Source: Molanna angustata (Eukaryota > Arthropoda > Insecta > Trichoptera > Molannidae). From it: DNA of 64,000 nt. The stretch is from positions 17,518,341 to 17,582,340 of the forward strand of contig OY754981.1 in assembly GCA_963576475.1 (NCBI GenBank), read 5' to 3'. The notes under the pieces were generated by a model. It was not told the origin of the DNA and did not search any database. It worked only from the letters and a program-made list of their open reading frames with translations. How positions within the stretch are numbered: position 1 is the stretch's first letter; the number at the start of each line of letters is the position of its first letter. Made by a program: the position numbers and the translations under genes. Positions 32,040-43,790 of the stretch are shown here, piece by piece.

Positions 32040-32330
32040 GTTGGTCTGTTCTTCAGAAACTATGCCTCCTGGGATGACGAAGTCCAGCTATCCTTCCATC
32101 TCTTGGGTGGTCTACCGGGTAGGCGGCGGCCAGAAGGAATTTCATTTGCTGCTATATTTGCAAGCCTATCACTGTCCATCCTGGCTACGTGGTCCCTCCA
32201 ACGCCTTCTTCTAGATCTACTCAACCGAACGATGTCCTCTATTCCACATGTTTTCCTTATTTGGACATTGCGAACACTATCTCGGAGAGTTTTACCAGTG
32301 ATTGACCTTAGGACCATCTACTAATGTTCC
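32040..32330 (-). pseudogene. LINE C-terminal relic
   Basis: The minus frame 32317-32060 reads RDSVRNVQIRKTCGIED, then RRRRWRDHVARMDSDRLA and GRRLPGRPPKRWKDSW, typical last blocks of insect LINE proteins. The frame ends at a stop; a TTCTTCTTCTTT-type tail (plus strand 32012-32030) lies downstream on the minus strand. RT is missing. Confidence 0.75.
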
Positions 32331-32349
32331 ATCTACTAATTACAATTAC

Positions 32350-32480
32350 CTATAGCACAAAGTGAAGTATAAAGTGATCACGTAAACCAGCCTATGACAG
32401 GTTGTAAGCCCTGTAGGTGCCTTAAGTTCTTGGTTCTTCTATAATATTCCTACTTCGTCTATATTGAGATGTTAAAAAAA
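32350..32480 (-). repeat. Dispersed repeat (family gamma), inverted partial copy
   Basis: Reverse complement of the copies at 3783 and 37283: AAGTGATCACGTAAACCAGC and TACTTCGTCT..ATTGAGATGTTAA. Confidence 0.75.
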
Positions 32481-32589
32481 TGTCATAATCAATGGTAATT
32501 CTTTCCAATTTCAAGGACATATTCATTATTTAGAAATAATATAAACAAAAGTTTTTATATATTTCGTATACCTACGTGTAACTCTTTAG

Positions 32590-34130
32590 TTTTTCATATA
32601 GGGCCTGTATTACAGGCGGCCCTCAACTTATTGAGTTTGTTAAACTCAAGATTAATGTTAAGGGGAGATTGAATCAATTTACTTATTACAGTGCAATATG
32701 GCTCAGTATTTCAGTCGGCCCTTAGGAGTTCAACTCAAGTTTAACAAAAATATTGCGTATTTCAGTACCTAATCTTCCCTTAAATTCGTCACTAAACGAC
32801 AAATATTTAACTCAACGTTTCTGGCGGATCGCGTGTCTTAATCTTGAGTTAAGTATTGTTTCTAGTCTTTTTCGCCAGGTGGCGTACTAATCGCCGCACG
32901 CTTTAATGTTTTATTTCATTTTATACTACAAATAACTATGCATAATAATTATAATCATGCTTTATTTTTGTTGTTAAAATAAAAGACTTGAGATAGAAGT
33001 GGTTCATGTATTTAATATTTATTTTCTTTTTTACATAATTATAATGTATTGCCTGACAACAAACGAAATAAACTGTCAGGCCATAATGAAACGTCAGGCA
33101 CGCATTTTAAAACTTTATTTTTGCGATGTTTTTTCATCCCACTTTTTAAATTGATCCATCCTGTTTCTATATATATAATGTTTATTCTTAAATTTTCTAC
33201 ATAAGACACTATTTTACCATTATCACTTAGTTCCATATCCATCTATAAAATGTACATACATTTTGCATTGAAGTACTACGTACGTAGTACATATTCAATG
33301 ACATTTTTTCACAACAATGTTTGATTTTAATTTAAAAAAACATCGATCGGTATAAAAAAATTGAAAAACTAACATGCTGTGTAATGAAACAAATAAAATA
33401 ATGTGTTGTTATAATAATAAAATAATATTTAGTCACAGCTTCGCGTCACGTATCATTTAAGGTCATTACAATTTGACAGATGCGTTATAGACAATAACCA
33501 TAGAAAAACGTAAAATATATCTATAGTTGAAGATTACGTAACTGACGTTTCATTTTGCACGGAAATACGCGAATGTAATTTAATCTTCCCTAAACTTTAA
33601 ACTTGGATTACCAAATCCAACGATTTAAGGGCCAACTGATATCTCGGGCCTATGACATGTAAGTTACTAAATCTTCAATTATAGACATTTTTACTTTTTC
33701 TGTGGTTATTATCTGTCAAATTTTAAATAAACTCAAATAATACGAACTACAAAACGGGACGCTACGACTTAAAATACTATTGTTTTACTATCCAACATGG
33801 TAAATTTTTTTTTTCACCAAAATAAAGCTTTTAAATGCCCATGTTCGTTTCAATATGGCTGTCAGTTTGTTTTGTTGTGTGGCGTCACCGTCGATACAAC
33901 TAACACCTCTAGTGATAGAACACTGAAACTACATTCGTTACCTAGCAGAGTCGAGAAATGACAGTTGACTCACCGTTAAGTACTTAATCCGCCAGAAACG
34001 TTGAGTGAAATATTTGTCGTTTGTGACGTATTTGAGGGAAGATTAGACCTAAACAGACACTGTAATATGTTATATTTTTGTAAAACTTGAGTTTAGCTCT
34101 AGTTCGGCCCATTGTCTTTTTTTATTGATT
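32590..34130. mobile_element. Cluster of inverted repeats (MITE-like), arms in crossed order
   Basis: Arm A (32592-32685, starts GGGCCTGTATTACAG) is mirrored at 33560-33648; arm B (32694-32880, contains CGACAAATATTTAACTCAACG and TTTCTGGCGGAT) is mirrored with about three quarters identity at 33960-34115. Arms A and B also resemble each other (GGCCCT...CTCAAG.TTAA). The order A, B, A', B' is not simple nesting. No transposase is visible; the 67-codon frame at 33039-33242 has no known features. GGGCC ends recall PIF/Harbinger-type elements, but this is unproven. Confidence 0.6.
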
Positions 34131-34600
34131 ATCTCACATTCTTAAATAGTTTTTTTTTTTCATAAATATGAAGTTATGGATCTAAAAATTGTGCTCTCTG
34201 TACTACCCAATATTCTAATTAAGTATTTTTTTTATATATACAATAATTAACGAATTGTATACGAAATGTTTGTATTACGAAATGTACGAATTAAAATTAA
34301 TGAACAAATATAGCAAATTATTATTCCACAAAATTCGATTACAATGACTGAACGTTTTCGCTGAGGTCACTCGGCAATATCAAGGTCTAAATATAACTAA
34401 CCAATTATTTTTATATTAAAGAGTTTAGTGTTAGTATTTTTTTTACTTTTTTTCTCTTTTTATATAAAAAAATGTAAGATAAAATAAAGTATAGACGTTG
34501 TCTTGTCTAAAGTTTTGGTGTTATTTATTGGTATTCAGATTAACTAGATTTTCATATTTTATTTTATATCTCAAAAGTTACACAGTTTGTTTACCGGTAT

Positions 34601-35388
34601 TGGTAAAGTCTGATTTTTTTAAGAGTGCCAAAGCTCATAGGGTGACCATGGTGTAAAAGAAAAAAAATATTATGGGATTTTTTTTATCATTTCATGATAT
34701 AAAACGGTTGTAACTTTCACATGCATATATCTTCAAAACCTTCAAATCTTTTCATACCTATTCTTACTCCCGGTACCATGCGGCTTTAATGAGTCTATAT
34801 TATTAGGTTTTTTCTGCAAATGTTAATGGGCATCTCCTGGGAAAGTAATATTTAAACAAAATATTTATTTGATACTTTTTATTAGGAAAATAAAAGAATA
34901 CATTATGAAGTAATTAATCCTTATAATAATAAACAGTTACATATTATTTTACAAAATAATAAATTATATTATACAAAATAGTTACATAATAGTTCATTGA
35001 GGCAAACACACATACATAAATAATATATCTATGTAACTAATACAAATAAATAATGGACACTTATTCTATACTAAGACGGTGATAACACATGTTTATAATA
35101 ATAATTATATATCGATATTAAACAAAAAATAATATACATAAGTTATAAAAATAAATACAATTAAATTCTTAATTTAGAACACATGGTCACCATAAAAAAT
35201 CAAACGTGCGCTCACTTCGAGAGATAGATACGTACTGTCGGGTTTGTTGATGTTTGTTGTTAAGGACACCAAATGGTGTAAACCAATCAGCAACCACGAG
35301 TCTACTAATACATTTACATGCGTAAATACTATGCATTTTTTTTGTTTATGTATAGAATTGGCACTTTAAAAAAAATCAGACTTTACCA
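34601..35388. mobile_element. MITE, 788 bp, ~31-bp terminal inverted repeats
   Basis: The left end TGGTAAAGTCTGATTTTTTT..AGTGCCAA is matched by the complement at the right end with two differences. Inside, GGTGACCATGG (34640) and its inverse near 35185 continue the symmetry. The centre is A+T-rich and non-coding. No clear target duplication. Confidence 0.75.
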
Positions 35389-35439
35389 GGCGTACATTTT
35401 TTTGACATATTTTTTATCTCCAATGTTTCAATTTTTTAT

Positions 35440-35560
35440 ACGAATTGTGAATCTAAACCATTCAGGGACCCACGCAAATATACAAAAAATTTAATTAAAA
35501 TAGGTCCAGCCGTTTGGGAGAACATACCACATATAAGTTATGTATGTGTAATCACATCAT
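35440..35560 (+). repeat. LINE/SINE-type 3' end motif
   Basis: AAAATAGGTCCAGCCGTTTG followed by GGAGAACATAC resembles the frequent ending AAAATCGGTCCAGCCGTTT of insect retroposon 3' regions. The body is not identifiable. Confidence 0.4.
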
Positions 35561-36150
35561 GATATTACTAAGTAGGTACAATAAATATGGAATTTCACAT
35601 TAATGTGTGTTTAATAAACGTTAAAAAATATTGACATTGATAAATGTATAATGTACATTAAAGATCGTGTTCATTTTGAATATTAATTAATTACTTAGTT
35701 GATTAATTGAATGGTAATTTTTCAATCGTTTTCATTTTTTTACTCCCCATCAGCCTAAATTATGGCCGACAAGATTCATCGCATATCTGCTGTGCTTTTG
35801 TGTAACACGTTCACTGAAAATAATGGTTGAAAAGTAAAATAAATTAAGTGTAAACATTCAGTATTAATGGAAAATGAAAGGATCGATTCCCATACCACAG
35901 CAACGAGCAATAAAAATATATTACAAGATCAGACAACATTAATTCCAAATAAAGTATATTTAATAATGAATTATAATTGCTGTTAAATTTAATATACTAC
36001 ATGGTTTTAATTGCTATAGACACGTATAAAATTATATTCGGAATAGACATCTATAGACATGTATATAAATCATAAATCTAAATTTAAATATTCATTTCCA
36101 AAACATCTCCGTTTTTTCGAAACATTTATAAGATACAAAAGAGACAGGCA
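35561..36150. other. Non-coding stretch
   Basis: Nothing recognised. Confidence 0.4.
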
Positions 36151-36239
36151 ATCGTGGTTTCACTGGATTCACGAATGTAGGCCCACGAGCACAGGCGACC
36201 GAGTACCAGTCCGAATAGGCGAGCCACACAGGCCTGCGA

Positions 36240-36608
36240 TAATATATGCAGGCTTAAGGAGTCCCTTATGACTCAAGTCACGCTCACCACTCACCCACCA
36301 ACCTCCGACTGGCACTACTCCCCTGCACAAACAAATCCAAAGGACGCGGACAATGCTGCTTTTGACACCCTATCCAGAAGTTCTTTTATTTTGCCCCTAG
36401 AGAGATCTAGGTCCTTAGAGTAGGAATATGATCACTTTGCGGGCAAGCCTCTCGCCCCCACCTCTAGCATATATATTTGTGCTAAAGCCATTTTGAACTG
36501 TTTTATCTACCAGTTCCTTGTATTTGTTTAGTTTGTATTGGTGGTCTTTTGGAATATTTGTGTCCCATGGAACAGCCAGCTCCACATAAATAACTTTTTT
36601 CTCAAAAA
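36240..36608 (-). pseudogene. LINE fragment with restriction-like endonuclease region
   Basis: On the minus strand from about 36600: KVIYVELAVPWDTNIPKDH, then YKLNKYKELVDKTVQNGFST and GERLARKVI before stops. The pattern V-E-L-x-V-P-W...H-x-x-K-x-x-KY-x-x-L is that of the PD-(D/E)xK-type nuclease near the C-terminus of R2/R4/NeSL-type retrotransposons, as I remember it. The 5' side is cut at about 36608 and stops occur downstream. The continuation to about 36150 may be its 3' part. Confidence 0.55.
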
Positions 36609-37282
36609 CCTAATATATTGATTTTTACTATCGTGAAATAAGCTTTAAATGCGAAATTTCTGTTTCGAAATAATTATGAAAATATCAATATATTTTGCAA
36701 TGTACGCAATACTTATTACATAAAATTAAATACTTATTACCTATGTATATAAAATTAAACCTTTGATTTATATTATGAAATTATTGTGCGTATTTTTAAA
36801 ACGTCACCTACTCTCTATTCTAATCAAAAATCAATTAATCCATTTTTACTTATCTTGTTTTTCCTTCCTTGTTTGAGACAACAGAATACAATATCAATCT
36901 GTTGATTTAATAAGAAACAAATTAACATTTAAGTATTAATGAAACGTATTTTTTCCTTGATTAAATTTCAAGTGTTAATCTTACTTATTGAAGTTAATCA
37001 ATCGAGAATAATTCTGTTCCGATTTGAGAAATATTCATTGAGGAGAGATAAAATGAAGAGATACTTACAATATAGCCGAGTTGTGTAAAGAGCTGGATCT
37101 ACTATGAGTTCAAATTTTACAACTAGGCCAGGCGCAAAAATATCTGGAGCATCACTTATATAATGAAAATAAAACAAAAGAATAAAAAAATAAATAATAT
37201 AAGACATCAAACGATGGAGCAGAGCCAAATGAAGATTTGGAGGAACCATATAAAACCCAAACCCCATATTTTGCTATTTTTA
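36609..37282. other. Non-coding stretch
   Basis: A 89-codon minus frame (36998-37267) has no recognisable family; A+T-rich. Confidence 0.4.
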
Positions 37283-37460
37283 CTGACAAACTTTTAGTAT
37301 CTAAATAGAGACGAAGTTGGGATATTATAGAAGATCTAGGAACTCAAGGCACCTACAAGGCTTACGGACTGTCGTCGGCTGGTTTACGTAATCACTTTAT
37401 GCACTTGCGTAACGTTCACCAATTATGCCTTCTCATTGTGTTCCTTTATCAATGTAATTT
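37283..37460 (+). repeat. Dispersed repeat (family gamma), copy 2
   Basis: Same orientation as 3783-3960; shares AGAGACGAAGTTGGGATATT, AACTC(A/G)AGGCACCTACA and AACGTTCACCAATTATGCCT. Confidence 0.8.
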
Positions 37461-37544
37461 TCTATATATTTGAATAATGTGAAACAATTCATTTTAAAAT
37501 ATCTAATCTTTCGAAATGGTCTGGTTACATACATACTATGTGGT

Positions 37545-37709
37545 CTGATGGTCTCCGCTTGATGTATACATACATACCATCCCAACTGATGGTCTCCGCT
37601 TGATGTGTACATACATACCATCACAACTGATGGTCTCCCCTTGATGTGTACATACATACCATCCCAACTGATGGTCTCCGCTTGATGTGTACATACATAT
37701 CATCACAAC
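37545..37709. repeat. 41-bp minisatellite, four units
   Basis: CTGATGGTCTCC starts at 37545, 37586, 37627 and 37668. Each unit holds GTACATACATACCATC, the tail motif of the LINE at 16651, so it may have arisen from a LINE 3' end. It is not a CRISPR array: units are contiguous, without unique spacers. Confidence 0.9.
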
Positions 37710-37904
37710 TAGCGTTCATCTTTTTCTTTTATTATCGAAATCAATAATACTACCCTTGTTAAAATTATATTTCAAAAATACTAAGATGATTATACTTTCA
37801 AATCTACTTGAAAGAGTATATCAATTCAACATGAAATTTTTATTTTAGTATAAAAAAAATTGATATGTGCATCCTCCCAATACTGACATATGATTTTGAA
37901 ACTG

Positions 37905-38300
37905 TTATTTTTACAAAACGTATAGTACAGAAACTCCGAGTAACGCAACGGGAAATGGAGAGGAGGATGCTAAACATTAGTCTTCGTGATCGAAAACGCA
38001 ATGAATGGATCAGAGAAGGGACAAAAGTTACCGATGTTGCATAAAAGGTAGCTTCCTTAAAATGGAATTGGGCTGGCCATGTAGTAAGGACAGCAGATGA
38101 TCGATGGACCAAGCGCACCCTGGAGTGGCGACTGAGAACTGGACGCAGAATCCTGGGCAGACCGCAAACATGATGGTCTGACGACATCAAACGAGTGGAA
38201 GGAAGTCAATGGCACAGGGTGGCGAGGGATAGGGAAGCATGGAGGTTGAAAAGGGAGGCCTATGTCCAACACTGGACAAATAATGGCTGATGATGGTGAT
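37905..38300 (+). pseudogene. LINE (RTE-like) C-terminal relic, well preserved
   Basis: Translation: KLRVTQREMERRMLNISLRD, RNEWIREGTKVTDVA, one stop, KVASLKWNWAGHVVR, DDRWTKRTLEWRLRTGRR, one stop, WSDDIKRVEGSQWHRVARDR and REAYVQHWTNNG, then a stop and a (TGATGA)-rich tail. Two stops aside, it covers the whole last ~120 residues of the LINE protein. Confidence 0.85.
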
Positions 38301-38559
38301 GAAAAATTCGTTACCACGTGGTCCGATTTAAATGTTATTTTTTCTGAATGATGGTTCCATTAAAGTTTGTTCAAGATCTGATGGTGGGATCCATGAGAAA
38401 ATCGAACCGGCGAATAATTTTTTTTTACTTATTTATTTATTTCTATCCAAAACATAGAGTTGATTTAAGATACAAAATAATTGTTGGTAATATGTGCATA
38501 ACCATGTGCATAGTCATATTATAGACAATATATTATTTAAGGTATTTCTTGTGCTTAAT

Positions 38560-38900
38560 CTAGTTTGTTTATATTGTTCTATATTGAGTTACTATATTGG
38601 TCTTCTCTATTTAGCATGTATATAAGTTTATTTTTAGCATACACTTTTGAAATTTTTGTAAATTTGAATTTACTAAAAATCTTTTCAGTATTTGTTCGAA
38701 TAAGTACCTACTTGTTCGAATAAGTATAACTTTTATGATACATTTTTGGGTTATATCTAATTTTCTTTAGTATTCTTGGCGTTGCACTTCCCCATCCAAT
38801 AATTCCATATTGGATGATAGTATATTTTTTCAAATATTCTAGAGTAATAACATTCCATTGATTTGAAGATCTGTTAATTTTAGTTGTCATCCCATCAATG
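38560..38900 (-). pseudogene. LINE RT C-terminal relic (Jockey/CR1-like)
   Basis: The minus frame 38890-38708 reads YGIIGWGSATPRILK and then KKIRYNPKMYHK, matching the block Y-G-I-x-x-W-G-x-A-x-x-x-x-L-K...QKK after the RT in Jockey/CR1-type LINEs. Downstream the frame breaks up. Confidence 0.6.
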
Positions 38901-39770
38901 TCTTTAGTTCTTCAACATGGCCGATTTACAAAGGAATGGGGCGCCTTTAAATTAGTGTGCAAGGCGCCGTAGTCCACAGATACGTCCCTCTCTAGTTAGT
39001 CGCTAAGTGGCTATTGTAAGTTTTCCACTGGATCGCTTAATGAATCTCTCCCCTCCGCGAAATCCAACTAAGCAAATAATCGTTTTATGATAAGATTGAT
39101 TAAATCTGCGACCGTACTTTGATTGGTATACGGTTTAATATAATTAATATTGGTGTCTTTGATATTAATCGCTATAAATATTTCAAACTCGCTAAACTAC
39201 ATCATTCAATGGATAACATTTTCTGCGGGTTTCGTGCGCTCGATAGATGCTTGCGGTATTGACTAATTATAAAGGTACGATTTGTTTGGTCCATATATAC
39301 GCAGCGTATTTATTTATTTATTGATTTAACTTTTATTACACCATATTTATAATGATAACAATAAGTAGATTACTGCCTCCCAACTAGAAAATCCTGTTCT
39401 AGGGCTAGCAGTTTACAATTTTTATTGACAATTATATGCAATTATAAACCAGGTGGTTGTTCCCGTTCCACACTAAATAGGTACATAATCTCAACTTTCT
39501 GTACTCACAATCATTACCTCAACAAACATATGGGCTCACACAAAACAGATCAACCAGGTCCCGGTGTCCGCCATAATACCTGTCATAAATCCAATCTCTG
39601 ACGCGATTTATATTTCAGAGCTATAGAAAGAGACTAGTTAACTATGTTGGTGTAATTAATATAATTGACGCAGCGTTTAATAGTTTCGACTGAATATTTT
39701 TACTTATACACAGATAATCTATACACCGATGATCCGAACATGCTAATGAATATATTAATGGGTATATTAA
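38901..39770. other. Non-coding stretch
   Basis: No gene or repeat recognised. A TATAAATA at 39173 stands alone without a supported transcript. Confidence 0.4.
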
Positions 39771-39774
39771 AGCT

Positions 39775-39898
39775 TCACACACACACAAACACCCACACAC
39801 ACACACCGCACACGCGCACGCGCATGCGCACACGCACACACGCACGCACACACACACACACACGCACACACACACACACACCCTCACACACACACACT
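39775..39898. repeat. (CA)n/(CG)n microsatellite
   Basis: Alternating purine-pyrimidine tract of CA, with CGCACGCGCATGCGCAC in the middle; a candidate for Z-form DNA. Short frames across it are artefacts. Confidence 0.95.
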
Positions 39899-40689
39899 TG
39901 AATTCATATTGTATCTAGTTTTTACTCATTCTGTTATTCTTTGTTTTTTTATACTGCTTAATTCATTTTTATAAGGATAAATGAATACATGTAATTGATG
40001 CTGAGTGTGATAATATTGTTTATATTATATTGTGTATCAACTGTTTAATTATCCAGTCATTTATGTACTTAAAATAAAATAAAATAAAACACCTCTATAA
40101 TAATTGCCCCCTCTCCCTCTCTCAAAAAATTACCAATGAAGTATCCACGTCTTCATCTGAAAAATTTTGCTGCGTACATTGAGGGACAAAGCCATTTTTT
40201 CTTTATCGATTAATAGTACCTGTCAGATTAAAATTGATGAGTTTGGTGCTAAATAAATGTACGTATTTTGATTTTAATATGTATCTAATAGTAAGAATAA
40301 AGTTTTCATATAATTTTCAGAAAAAAAACGGCTATTTTATTATTTTTCTACATTGCCTAATCTAACATACTATAGTCCGAAAAGCCCAATCATCCAAAAA
40401 GGGATAATTTTTGTTAATTCAGATTATCAAGGCTCTAGTTCGATTTGGAGTAATCGCTTGTTTTCCAAACATATAAGGGTTTCTTCTCTCAAGAAGATGA
40501 CAGCTAGGTACTCACAATTACTTGAAGAATGGTCTGCTTCCATATAGGATGGTCTTGGTCATAGCCCTTAAACAACCTGTTTTTAAAGATAAATATACGC
40601 ATCCGTACCTCGAAAAACACATAATTTTCGTGTTTTTTTATCGAACTGACAAACATTTCTGTTGAAATTGGATTTTCCCTGTGGCAAAA
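39899..40689. other. Non-coding stretch
   Basis: A 64-codon frame at 40353-40547 shows no known features; nothing else is recognised. Confidence 0.4.
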
Positions 40690-40905
40690 ACTCCAGTTTT
40701 TGTCGGCGTTAGGTGTCTGACGGCTGATCCAAGGTTTCCGGGTTCGATTCCCGGTGGAGACACAGTTTTTAATTGTGTTTTCAGTAAGGATCTGTGAGAC
40801 TATTAATAACGTCTGTCTCTAGAATGTGGTAACTTGTTATTGTGTGCGTGTTAAATTAATATTTGACATAGTTCCTGTTAGTTGCCCGAGAAGTAATGTA
40901 AAATA
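40690..40905 (+). mobile_element. SINE (family 1), copy with partial head
   Basis: The T-arm part CCGGGTTCGATTCCCGG and the body (CACAGTTTTTAATTGTGTT, GGATCTGTGAGAC, TGTGCGTGTTAAATTAATAT, CCTGTTAGTTGCCCGAGA) match the copy at 49211. The A-box half of the head is diverged. It ends in an A-rich tail. Confidence 0.85.
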
Positions 40906-41140
40906 AAAAATATAATAAAAATGATTTCTTTTCTTTACAATTCCCAAAATATTATGTAATACAACATTCGGCACATTTAAAATATTAAGTTTAATAAATG
41001 GATAATGATATTAGGTATACAAGAAAATCCCTATTTTAATTAAAACGCTTTTAATCTTGTGTAGATGGACTTATTCGTAAGTAAAAACATTTGAAAATAA
41101 ATGTACACATTAAAAGAAACAAAACTCCGGGAACAAATTC

Positions 41141-41310
41141 GGTGGCAGAGCGGTTAGCGCGCTGGGCTAGTAATCCAGTGGTCGCGAGTTCGAATCCTGC
41201 TTCGACCGATTTCGTTCACCTATAGCACAAGCATTCATGCTTATTTTAGGGAACGTAGGAAGATGTATATGTACTTGTTTAACAAGGACATATTCATTTT
41301 TTTATATAAA
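41141..41310 (+). mobile_element. SINE (family 2) with tRNA-Thr-like head
   Basis: A box TGGCAGAGCGG and B box GAGTTCGAATC lie in place; CTGGG, loop CTAGTAA and TCCAG form an anticodon arm with AGT (Thr). The acceptor stem does not close, so it is SINE-derived rather than a tRNA gene. The body runs from GTTCACCTATAGCACAAGC to an A-rich tail. A headless relative is at 1430-1516 on the minus strand. Confidence 0.75.
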
Positions 41311-41854
41311 AAAAAAAGAAAAAAAAATTATAAACAAATGAATTAGTTATATTCAAATCAATATATTTCTCGGTTTGCTGTTATTACTCAACGCTCATTT
41401 GTCGCGTTTATACGTACCAATTGGACCATACCTTGTACACAATTTCAATATATGAGAAACGTTATGAAATATGGTGTTTAGTACTGAAATTAAATTGATT
41501 TAATTATAACAGTAGCGAAGAAAGACAGCTGGAGCTTAAAGACTTCTTGGAACTTTCTCAATATAAATTCACTTCATGTCCGAACTGAACCGTACTATAT
41601 AAACATTTTGAAAACATAATTCCTTGTAATTTGAAGGTAGTAGGTATTTGAAAAGAAATCAATTTGTTTTTGGCACAAATGTTTTGAAATGCTCATAATC
41701 TATGGAATTCATTGGCAAGGTATCGACAAAATATAAAGTGAACACAAACAAAAATATTTCTTATGATTTATAAAAATAATATTTATGTCATATGAAAATA
41801 TTTTATGATCGCTTTTTCTTGTGTTGTTCATAATAACTCATTCGTGGTTTAAAT

Positions 41855-42030
41855 ATCTTCTTCCTTCAGCCGTCTCTCCTCTGCTAGACGTAGGCCTCTT
41901 CTAAGTATTTCCATTCGTCTTTTTTTTGGATCTTTGGACTCATTTCCTTCCAGTGACGTGGACAATATCATCGGCCCACCTTTTCTGAGGCCGATAAATA
42001 GAATTTCGCAGTCTCCTACCCCACTTCATT
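41855..42030 (-). pseudogene. LINE (RTE-like) C-terminal relic
   Basis: On the minus strand QKRWADDIVHVTGRK, and in another frame KKDEWKYLEEAYV, are parallel to the plus-strand relic at 49470-49720 (CAGAAAAGGTGGGCCGATGA shared). Stops and shifts are present. Confidence 0.75.
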
Positions 42031-42099
42031 GAGAATGTTTCAGAGCCTGTAGCTCTATTTATCCCCGGAGAGGCTGCTCATCAGATGAAATAAGGGACT

Positions 42100-42540
42100 A
42101 CTATAAAGCATATTTCATACCACTACCACTAAGAGTCCAACCACAAGCGTGGGGGGCCGTCAGTCATGGCGAGGATCTCTCGTCACAACAGTGCTCCGTA
42201 ACAAGCGATACAACAGCCAGCCTTCATCACACATTGACAGTACTTTCAGTTCTTCGATTTCCACGCCAAGTGCGATGTCGGCTACACTGAATCATCAGCG
42301 AGGCGAGCTACCGTCGCGTCGAGCTGCGTCACTGACTGTAAATATTTAATCTGATGGTACATGCACCCGAGTATTTAGTAATCACCCTCTGTGAATAAGT
42401 CGTCTTCTTATTGTGACTTGTTAAGCTAAGATCAGTTTATAAACTTAAACTAAGTGAAGTTTCAATTAACTTGGTGGACAGAATCTATCCTGGTGACCTC
42501 GTTTTCAATCTTCGGAATTGATCGCTAACACGTCACAATA
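42100..42540 (+). repeat. Possible LTR-retrotransposon 3' end and LTR relic
   Basis: A 66-codon frame (42149-42349) ends in a Ser/Thr-rich then basic stretch as Gypsy pol proteins often do, and about 160 bp later CCTGGTGACCTCG resembles a primer site following an LTR (TGGTGACC is used by several insect LTR elements). No second LTR or conserved domain is seen. Weak. Confidence 0.25.
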
Positions 42541-43727
42541 GGAAGCGATTCGAGTACCTACCTACTCTAACTGCATTCCCTTCAGGAGTCAACAATCAAT
42601 TCTGGACCAAATGGAGTTGAGCCCTCGGTTCGGTCTTTCCCGAAAGTACCTTAAACCTTAGGGGCTCCAGTCCACAAGTTAATATAGTCAATCAATTCAT
42701 TTTAATCTCAAAGTTTTCTAAAGACTAAATCTTAATCAACTTCATGAGCTGCTTTGTTCCCTTACTCACGGCAATAAGGAAAAGAAGAAAAGAATATCTT
42801 CCAGGAAATCTTTATATTTCTATTCCAAAAATATTTCTTCAAATTGAGAAAAACAGTCATCATGATTCATTAGTACTTGAAAATTGTAATTGTACTTGAA
42901 AATAAAAACACTAGAAAACGAACAAAGATCTTAATTTAATATTTCTTTTAAGACATTTTGACGATTTACTACGTTTTCGTGAAAAAAATGGTTTTAATGA
43001 CACAAAATCTTGTTGACATCTTTTGGATCGAGAAATAATTCTGTTTTCGTGCGATTCGTTTCGTAAAAATACTTATTATGTTATTGATATTTTTTACCAA
43101 ATAAAATATCTTTCAATTACCAGAAGATTTTCGTATTATTATTTCTGAAATTGAAAAGAAGATTACGTTTCACTTGGTGGACTGACAATCGATTTGAACA
43201 AAAGGTTTAACAGATAATATATCGATTGTATAAACTCCGTGTTCTCAAATAACCGCTATTTTCCATTTATTTTGAGATACCTACCTACATTATTAAATAG
43301 ATTTTTCTCTTTAAAACAGCGATCGCACAAGAACGAATCAGAAAAAGATAAAAACTCCATATTCAGTCAAATGAAATCAAAACATAATTTGATCTTACTG
43401 GATTTTTAGTTAAGCATAACTCAACTACTGAGTTGTACCTTCCCAAAATGGCTAATTTCACTTTTTTTGCTGAAAACAAAAACATATTTGAACGTAAAGT
43501 ATGTATATCTGAAAATGAAAAAAATCCTTGTCAAAAAATATAAAATGATTGTTTTAAACACACCCAATATCGCAACGACAACGTGGTAAAGTTAAATGAC
43601 ATGACATCCTTGCACCATGCGCAAGTGGCGAGTTTATTGTCATATGACAATTTCTTTCAACTTACCAGTGTTTCCAGCCCAGAGAAGCAATATCAGCGTG
43701 ACAAATTAATTTAAATAAATTGCTGCT
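42541..43727. other. Non-coding stretch
   Basis: Nothing recognised on either strand. Confidence 0.4.
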
Positions 43728-43790
43728 GGGGATCGATCCCAGGACGCCCGCATAGAACCCACAGTTTTATAACTGTGCCACGTCATTTTC
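43728..43790 (-). mobile_element. tRNA-like fragment, probably SINE head
   Basis: On the minus strand CTGGGATCGATCCCCAG forms a good T-arm (CTGGG/CCCAG around ATCGATC) and GTGGCACAGTTATAAAACTG precedes it. The anticodon arm is a near-palindrome without a normal loop and the acceptor stem is not closed, so it is not a functional tRNA. Confidence 0.4.

Noticed and set aside
37545..37709. CRISPR-like regular repeats
   Set aside because: Units of 41 bp are contiguous and have no unique spacers; this is a minisatellite in eukaryotic DNA.
39150..39215. Core promoter with TATAAATA about 30 bp before a TCATTCAA
   Set aside because: No open frame or conserved exon downstream; such matches are expected by chance in A+T-rich DNA.
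39642..39901. Val/Cys- and Thr/His-repeat frames
   Set aside because: Artefacts of the CA/CG microsatellite.
41141..41212. tRNA-Thr(AGT) gene
   Set aside because: The anticodon arm is good but the acceptor stem does not close, and a SINE body follows; a headless copy exists at 1430.
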